NCBI GenBank assembly: GCA_028023455.1
Contig: JAQFVV010006336.1
Span: 372,001 to 436,000 of the forward strand
DNA from: Epiperipatus broadwayi
Taxonomy: Eukaryota > Onychophora > Udeonychophora > Euonychophora > Peripatidae
DNA length: 64,000 bases
Reading direction: 5' to 3'
In this document: positions 59,931-64,000 of the stretch, piece after piece
Numbering within the stretch: position 1 is the first letter of the stretch
Layout: each line of letters starts with the position of its first letter
The notes under the pieces: model-generated
What the model was told of the DNA's origin: nothing
The model's input: only the letters and a program-made list of their open reading frames with translations
The model's database searches: none
Program-made: the position numbers and the translations under genes

Positions 59931-59980
59931 TGGATAAATGATGAGTGCTGGTTCAGCACAAAATATGTATATTGGAGAGC
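59931..59980 (+). ncRNA. Hammerhead copy (unit D), two core changes
   Basis: ATGATGA (59,938-59,944), stem II GTGCT with AGCAC perfectly paired (loop GGTTC), but AAAA replaces GAAA at 59,960-59,963. Inactive relic. Confidence 0.7.
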
Positions 59981-60080
59981 GCTTATTTTTTCACATGTAT
60001 GTGGTGATGTGTATCAGTTCTATAAGATGGATTGAATAGCTGTGGGGAGTTTGAATGTCTGAGTTCAAGTCCCTTATAAT

Positions 60081-60716
60081 ATATATGTAACTGAACAGGA
60101 AATAACTGAAATTTCCAATGAGTTATATATACATAAATATTGTAACAGAATAAAACTGTTGCCCATCTATTGATTATCATTTGTCACAGACTGGAAATGA
60201 AGACAATAATAAAAGAATAATGCTATCTTATAAATAATTTGTTTCTGTTGAATAAACCATTTATAACAGAATAAAAATGATGACAAAGAATGAGGAAGAT
60301 ATATTGAGACACCATTTATAACGTTATAAACCTATTCTAAATGTTAAATGCTATTTATTACTGAATAAAATGATTCGTGAATGTATAAAAATAATGACCT
60401 TAATATGCCCTACGAATTTAAACACTATTTGTAATGAAATGAAAATGATAAAGATCAGAAATGAAAACTTTAATATAATTTGCAACTTAAAACACGAATT
60501 GTAAATAAATAAAGTATAATCCAATAGTTGATCGCTAATGGTAACTGAATAAAATAAAAGTAATGCTAATAAAATGAAAATAAAGGCAATACTAACAAAG
60601 CTATAATATTTCAAAAACAGTAATATGTCCTTATTAGAGAAATCAGTTGGAAGGGGATGAAAGACTTAATAATGATAAAAGGCTTTGTTAACCTGCAGAT
60701 ATATATATATATATAA
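60081..60716. other. AT-rich non-coding stretch
   Basis: No gene supported. Loosely repeated blocks of ATTTATAAC, AGAATAAAA and GATGAC hint at an old tandem array at 60,200-60,600, too diverged to delimit. Confidence 0.45.
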
Positions 60717-61113
60717 ATGCAAAACCATAAAACAATACAATACTAGATTAAATTCAAAAATTTTACCAAAAGGCTTTTCACAAACATGGTTTCATCTACT
60801 ACAAATAGACCTTCTCAAGTGAAAACCATGGTTATGAAAGGATTTTGGTAAAATTTTTGAATTTAATCTAGTATTGTATTGTTTTATGGTTTTGCATTTT
60901 TATTTTTGCTAGTATAGTGTTAGGCAGGTTTGGTTATATATATATATTTAAGTTCCAACCAGTAACCACCTAAACATTCACAGTAAAATATAGTAATCAA
61001 TATTTCTCACTGTTGTCAAGGCAACCTTCACACCTTTTAATAGCAAGAATGGAATCCATTCTTACTAATGGTCCATTGAATATATATGGACACTTAAAGC
61101 TTGCAACTTAATA
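60717..61113 (-). mobile_element. Minimal copy of the 32 kb PLE family
   Basis: Arms 60,719-60,796 and 60,826-60,905 (sharing ACAATACTAGATTAAATTC) meet with only a hammerhead-like core between them. No coding sequence remains. 60,905-60,945 matches the region after the right arm of the 32 kb element; 61,050-61,113 matches the region before its left arm, reversed. The design (palindrome, hammerhead apex, one-sided tail) mirrors the elements at 34.8, 45.7 and 47.2 kb. Confidence 0.78.
60776..60828 (-). ncRNA. Hammerhead ribozyme-like motif at the apex of the minimal PLE
   Basis: Reverse strand: TTTTCAC, TTGAGAA (60,812-60,818), stem II GTCTA with TAGAT, GAAA, CCATG and then TTTGTG pairing to CAC. 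Same layout as in the 32 kb element. Box 1 carries the same TTGAGAA variant as its right arm. Confidence 0.5.
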
Positions 61114-62315
61114 TATATATATATTCTTAATAAAATATATAAAATTTTCTCTTTTAAAACCATATAAATTCATAACATCAAATTGTAATAAAGATAAAAT
61201 ATCTAGATACTAAACTACAATAAAATACAACACACAAGATTGATTAATCTAGCATATCTCACCATCTTTGCCATTTTATAATAATATAAAAAAAAAAAAT
61301 CAACCTTTTAAATTAACCTTAAAATTTACAATATTCAATCATGACAATATGAACTAAATGAAAGATTTTGACACTTATACAAATACTATTAACAAATCAC
61401 AATGAATTATTTTTCAAGCCAATAAAGCTAAGTTACTTAATATTAAATTATAATTATCTTAATATGCCTAATATTACTAATAATCTATTATGATCAAATG
61501 TCAATATCAAAGTTTAGTATTTAAATTAAATTTACTATCTATATTGAAGATTTAAATTTTATCAAAGTAAATCATTCAATTTAATGGGATTCAAATATCA
61601 GTTTCAATATATGCTATTATCAATTTTATAATATAAGATTATTGTTTTTATAACTAAATACTACATTATTATAACATTCATCCAATAAATAATAGTGTAA
61701 AAGAATATGCAGGCATTTAATTATAATCATCTTTATTTGTCCTAAACAATTAATATGCGTATGCTTTATAAATTATTGAACTAGCTCAGATTTAAATTTC
61801 TATCCAAAATAACTATTGCATATAATTAACAAAATAATTACGATAATCTGCTAATTACTTATTAAATATTTAGCAATACCAAATCAATAAATTTATTACT
61901 ATATAAAATGTATACTTAGTTCAAATGATAATATATTGGATTTACCATAAAGAAAATAATGTGTAATTGTACAAACACTAATCCCATCATTTAATTCCTG
62001 GATTGTTGTGCAACTATTTGTTATAAAGTATATGCTGTAAGTCCTTAGATGACTATTATCTATCAAAATATTATTAGCCAATAGTGTTGCATTATAAATT
62101 GAATGAACTCCAAAACAAGTTGATTTGTTTTAAATGTATTTAAATTTTTTTAACAATAAATATAAAAAATAAATGACAAATAGACAATAGGCATTTGAAA
62201 TATATACTGTAATTAACTATTATGAAATACAATCTCTATTGAAATTAATATTATAGGTGTTTATACATTAAAATTCACCTATATAATGTTTAATTTATAA
62301 TATATATATATATTA
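61114..62315. other. AT-rich non-coding stretch
   Basis: Nothing supportable. Confidence 0.5.
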
Positions 62316-62365
62316 TAATGTTTTCCGTTTTGCTAGGCCTCTACACGCTAATATAAACTGCACAT

Positions 62366-62445
62366 GAGTTGATCAAGCTATGTCAAAAAAGAAGAGTTAT
62401 ATTTCTATTCTAAAAACATAGTTATATTCCCTGATCAACTCGGCC
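62366..62445. repeat. Inverted repeat inside the 62-63.7 kb unit
   Basis: GAGTTGATCA and CTATG near 62,366-62,383 are mirrored by CATAG and TGATCAACTC at 62,419-62,443. A modest hairpin with asymmetric bulges. Confidence 0.55.
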
Positions 62446-63303
62446 TATTAATTGTTGAGAATTGTGCTATTGACGAAATCAGCCTTTAATTTATTTAATC
62501 TGGGCACCAGAATTCCTAAGAATTCGCTGAAATCGTCATATAACATCTCACAAACAAAAAAAAAAAACTTTTAAACTAATCGGTATTACATCATACTGTA
62601 ACGAGAATTATTTTTTTAAGATTATTATTCCTGGGCTTATTCAAACATATTGGCAAAGGTAAATTATATTTTTAAATCTTATTAAACTACTAATAGATTT
62701 AATAATAAAAAATAATAACTATTATTAATAACGCATAAATGAAAATTGGTATTAGAAATATTTTTATTCTAATAGACTAAAAAAATATTTGAAATAAATT
62801 ACTTATCAAGTAAATTAGAGAGAACACAACTCAGACGCGAATCAATTAATAAAAAAACAATTTTACAATTACTGTTCATATCTAAATTTCTTCTAGAAAT
62901 TTCCTTAAAAAAATGAATGTCTCTTGTACAAGAAAATTAATGTCTATCGGGATTGTTTAAACATACTTTTAGAAATTGTTTGAAAACATTTAATTTGGTC
63001 ACAATCAGGAGTAATGAAGTATAACTTACCGGTAAGTTTTGGGAATTCAGTAGTAGATAACTATGCTTAGTTTTTTGGGTAGAATGAGCTCAGCCTTTTG
63101 GTTATTATTTGATCTTGTGGTCCATTCTCCTAGTCGGTCATGAAAGCTTTTCTGGTATACATCTTCAGGCACGATATCTTCAGAAGCTCCGGTTCATTCC
63201 GACATGCCAAATTACTTCAGCGTAGAGCGATCTTGGATATATTATTGTTATCCAAGACCAACTAGAGAAACCAACGAACAAGATGTTCTTCAAACTGATC
63301 TCT

Positions 63304-63313
63304 GCCTTTTATA
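63304..63313 (-). promoter_or_regulatory. TATA-box-like sequence
   Basis: TATAAAAGGC on the reverse strand in a locally GC-rich context. An initiator-like TCAGTT starts 15 bp downstream, closer than the usual ~30 bp, so it may not be the real start site. Confidence 0.3.
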
Positions 63314-63688
63314 CTCTAGAGGCCCAGTTTGCCGACTTCTGCGCATATCTTTTGTTTGTCAAAATATCCGTTGATAATCTTATATATTCTTTACAAAATT
63401 TATGTTACAAAGTCTCTATTTTTTTCAGCATAATTCTGCCATCTTTAATTAGTTGAAATATTTTTACTTTCTCTTATCTAGATTGGTAATTTGTGTCTTT
63501 TGTTCTCTCCAATTCTAACTTTTATTTCTAATTACAAAAAAAAAAACGAAAGAATAATTTAACTTTCATTGTACGTTATTTTTTTTTAAAAAAAAAATTA
63601 GTCAAAACAAAATCTAAATTTACTTTTATTTTTTAGCTTTTACCAAATGCCAATATATTTGCAACGTATATAAATAAACGTTACAATA

Positions 63689-64000
63689 TATATATTGTGA
63701 GAGTACCATATGAGCCTCACCTAAAACAATTTGTGTTTCTTTGTGAATTTAACTGTGCCTATATTGAATCAACAGATATAAATAACATACACCTATCTTA
63801 AGTTTTTCATGTATCAGCTATATACATAAACTAGTTAGTATTAAAAGAATAATTCTAAAAATGAATAATTCTAATTTGTTTATACACACACATAAATAAA
63901 TGTTTCCAACTAATAGTATTTTTTATTAACCAAAACTTGACATTTGACAAAGCCTTAAGTGAACATTGCATTTTTATCAGTTGAAACAAAGGAAATAAAC
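63689..64000. other. AT-rich non-coding end of window
   Basis: Nothing supportable. Confidence 0.5.

Larger units (their letters stand above)
59310..60080 (+). mobile_element. Hammerhead/tRNA-like repeat, two tandem units on the forward strand
   Basis: Units 463 bp apart. Each has TTTGAAGATTT...CTATCTTAATATAAACT, a (TA)n run, a hammerhead copy (59,463-59,518; 59,931-59,980), an A-box-like TATGTCAGCGG (59,548-59,558 in the first), and a B box GAGTTCAAGTCC (59,599-59,610; 60,061-60,072). The 40 bp A-to-B spacing is that of a tRNA gene, so pol III transcription is plausible. The arrangement resembles schistosome SM-alpha repeats, which join a pol III promoter to a hammerhead. Base-paired with the reverse units it would make a ~700 bp hairpin. 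Confidence 0.78.
62316..63688 (-). mobile_element. Putative solo LTR or DNA element of ~1.37 kb
   Basis: The ends match the two halves of the short repeat at 44,424-44,496, giving boundaries. Read on the reverse strand it begins TGTAACGTTTATTT and ends GGAAAACA, so it has TG...CA edges and a short inverted TGTAACG-like end. A GC-richer core (62,980-63,330) contains TATAAAAGGC on the reverse strand (63,304-63,313), a plausible promoter of an LTR. No coding sequence and no clear target duplication were found, so the class is uncertain. Confidence 0.4.

Noticed and set aside
63292-63313. Complete RNA polymerase II core promoter (TATA plus initiator)
   Set aside because: The TATA-like box and the initiator-like TCAGTT are too close to act as a standard pair; only the TATA-like box is listed, at low confidence.

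Overview
The window is eukaryotic and almost certainly from an invertebrate animal. By eye it is about three quarters A+T. It has no operons, tRNA-derived SINEs, abundant (TA)n, (CA)n, (AAT)n and (GAT)n tracts, an RTE-type LINE, a Merlin DNA transposon and several families of Penelope-like retroelements (PLEs) with GIY-YIG endonucleases. I cannot fix the phylum: AT-rich chelicerates, cnidarians such as Hydra, or molluscs would all fit. I found no convincing host protein-coding gene. The window reads as intergenic or deep-intronic sequence built from layered mobile-element insertions.

Layout. 1-4.6 kb: AT-rich filler and a 170 bp triplet repeat. 4.6-6.9 kb: a decayed palindromic PLE whose right arm is split by a 1.25 kb TTAA-targeted (piggyBac-like) element; the left arm preserves the empty site. 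9-13.9 kb: a SINE and filler. 13.9-15.3 kb: a 1.37 kb PLE palindrome, both arms coding for GIY-YIG. 23-24.6 kb: local repeats with a second TTAA-bounded element. 27.6-28.6 kb: two SINEs and two inverted-repeat elements. 28.95-29.58 kb: a PLE with a perfect 17 bp target-site duplication. 31.8-34.4 kb: a third PLE palindrome between two copies of another repeat. 38.1-39.5 kb: a dead Merlin transposon. 53.5-56.8 kb: a full-length but dead RTE LINE. 58.6-60.1 kb: inverted dimers of a repeat with a hammerhead core and a pol III B box. 60.7-61.1 kb: a minimal copy of the third PLE.

The most interesting signal is a set of hammerhead-ribozyme motifs in unrelated-looking repeats. An essentially perfect type I hammerhead lies at 43,044-43,098, inside a 406 bp direct repeat (retrozyme-like). 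Diverged copies lie in the tRNA-like repeat at 58.8-60.0 kb. A second family, at 34.9, 45.9 and 47.3 kb, places a hammerhead at the tip of a ~110 bp inverted repeat, and its three copies are flanked by 8-15 bp target-site duplications. The third PLE carries one hammerhead in each arm and one at the apex of its minimal copy. The first PLE keeps a GAAACGTC box with a 6 bp stem II. All share a tiny self-complementary stem III, which in known PLE and schistosome hammerheads points to action as tandem dimers. I infer that self-cleaving RNAs are a common organising feature of the short repeats here. All folding was done by hand.
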